Source: Mucilaginibacter xinganensis
GTDB lineage: Bacteria > Bacteroidota > Bacteroidia > Sphingobacteriales > Sphingobacteriaceae
Length of the DNA stretch: 64,000 nucleotides
Reading direction: 5' to 3'
NCBI GenBank assembly: GCA_026225055.1
Contig: JAMFSA010000188.1
Coordinates: 38,404 to 102,403 of the forward strand
The notes under the pieces were generated by a model. It worked only from the letters and a program-made list of their open reading frames with translations, was not told the origin of the DNA and did not search any database. Every line of letters begins with the position of its first letter. The first letter of the stretch is position 1. Below are positions 63,815-64,000 of this stretch, in pieces. Position numbers and translations under genes: made by a program.

Positions 63815-63864
63815 AATAATTCCAAAGCCCTTTAATTTTGAAATTAAAGGGCTTTGGAATTATT
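63815..63864. terminator. 24-bp perfect inverted repeat, bidirectional terminator
   Basis: Positions 63815-63838 are fully complementary to 63841-63864 with only TG between them (core CCAAAGCCCTTTAATTT). The outer AT pairs give T-rich tails in both directions. It lies 14 bp beyond the 3' end of tRNA-Ser and 73 bp after the small hypothetical ORF. Confidence 0.75.
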
Positions 63865-63878
63865 CTTAATTTATTTTG

Positions 63879-63965
63879 CGGAGAGCTAGGGATTCGAACC
63901 CCAGGAACCTTTCACAGTTCAACAGTTTTCAAGACTGCCGCAATCGACCACTCTGCCAGCTCTCC
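63879..63965 (-). tRNA. tRNA-Ser (anticodon UGA)
   Basis: The 87-nt minus-strand sequence folds with a 7-bp acceptor stem (GGAGAGC/GCTCTCC), discriminator G, D arm, anticodon stem-loop with CTTGAAA (anticodon TGA), the long class II variable arm (CTGTGAAAGGTTCC region) and a T arm GGGGTTCGAATCCC. Length and long variable arm are those of tRNA-Ser. No CCA is encoded. Confidence 0.96.
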
Positions 63966-64000
63966 GGGGACAAAAGTACAAATCCGGGGCGAATTGGCAA

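Overview
The window looks like a chromosomal segment of a Bacteroidota bacterium, most like the Sphingobacteriaceae (Mucilaginibacter/Pedobacter type). Reasons: moderate-to-low GC, weak Shine-Dalgarno sites, TAnnTTTG-type -7 promoter boxes, a Y_Y_Y one-component regulator, STAND and ThuA families, and a Bacteroidota-style LanB/lanthipeptide pair. This placement is inference; no rRNA is present. One tRNA-Ser lies at the right end.

Layout. (1) 1-11.3 kb is a carbohydrate locus: a mannose-family PTS EIIA/EIIB pair, a GH9 glycosidase with a double-thioredoxin partner, a membrane-anchored Y_Y_Y/LuxR regulator, four ThuA paralogues and a DUF4468 protein. Four promoters here share one 17-bp operator (GTAGTRCTNATGTAGKG) at an identical distance, 32 nt, upstream of the -7 box. 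That implies one regulon, plausibly run by the local regulator. (2) 11.3-17.4 kb holds an Lrp regulator, fbp and pckA (gluconeogenesis), a secreted concanavalin-like protein and a GH30-like glycosidase. (3) 17.6-30.3 kb is an exopolysaccharide cluster: Wzc-type kinase, flippase, Wzy-like polymerase, three glycosyltransferases, five left-handed beta-helix acyltransferases and a Wza-type export lipoprotein. (4) 30.4-33.6 kb holds a STAND/NACHT-like ATPase and a DUF892 ferritin-like protein.

(5) 33.9-51.9 kb is an unusual minus-strand gene block, probably one operon. It has three small proteins at its head (one extremely Gly/Asn-rich), a possible ABBA-type prenyltransferase, a CxxC membrane protein, two PhyH dioxygenases, a terpene-cyclase-like toroid with a DxDD motif, a 2,759-residue RHS protein, a prolyl-hydroxylase-like dioxygenase and a cholesterol-oxidase-like flavoprotein. 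A separate GT2 gene lies upstream. I know no described system with this composition. (6) 52.2-57.4 kb is a RiPP locus: full-length LanB, a LytTR/LytS-type two-component system, and a 48-residue precursor at 57227 with an FNVD leader box and a Thr-rich core that contains no cysteine. Direct repeats 21 bp apart lie upstream of the precursor and could be the LytTR operator.

(7) 57.7-61.3 kb is an L-fucose uptake and oxidation operon (FucP, aldo/keto reductase, mutarotase, lactonase-type amidohydrolase). (8) 61.3-64 kb has a PPK2 kinase, a sterol-desaturase-family protein, a small hypothetical protein and tRNA-Ser(UGA).

Family calls come from motif reading only; no database search was run.
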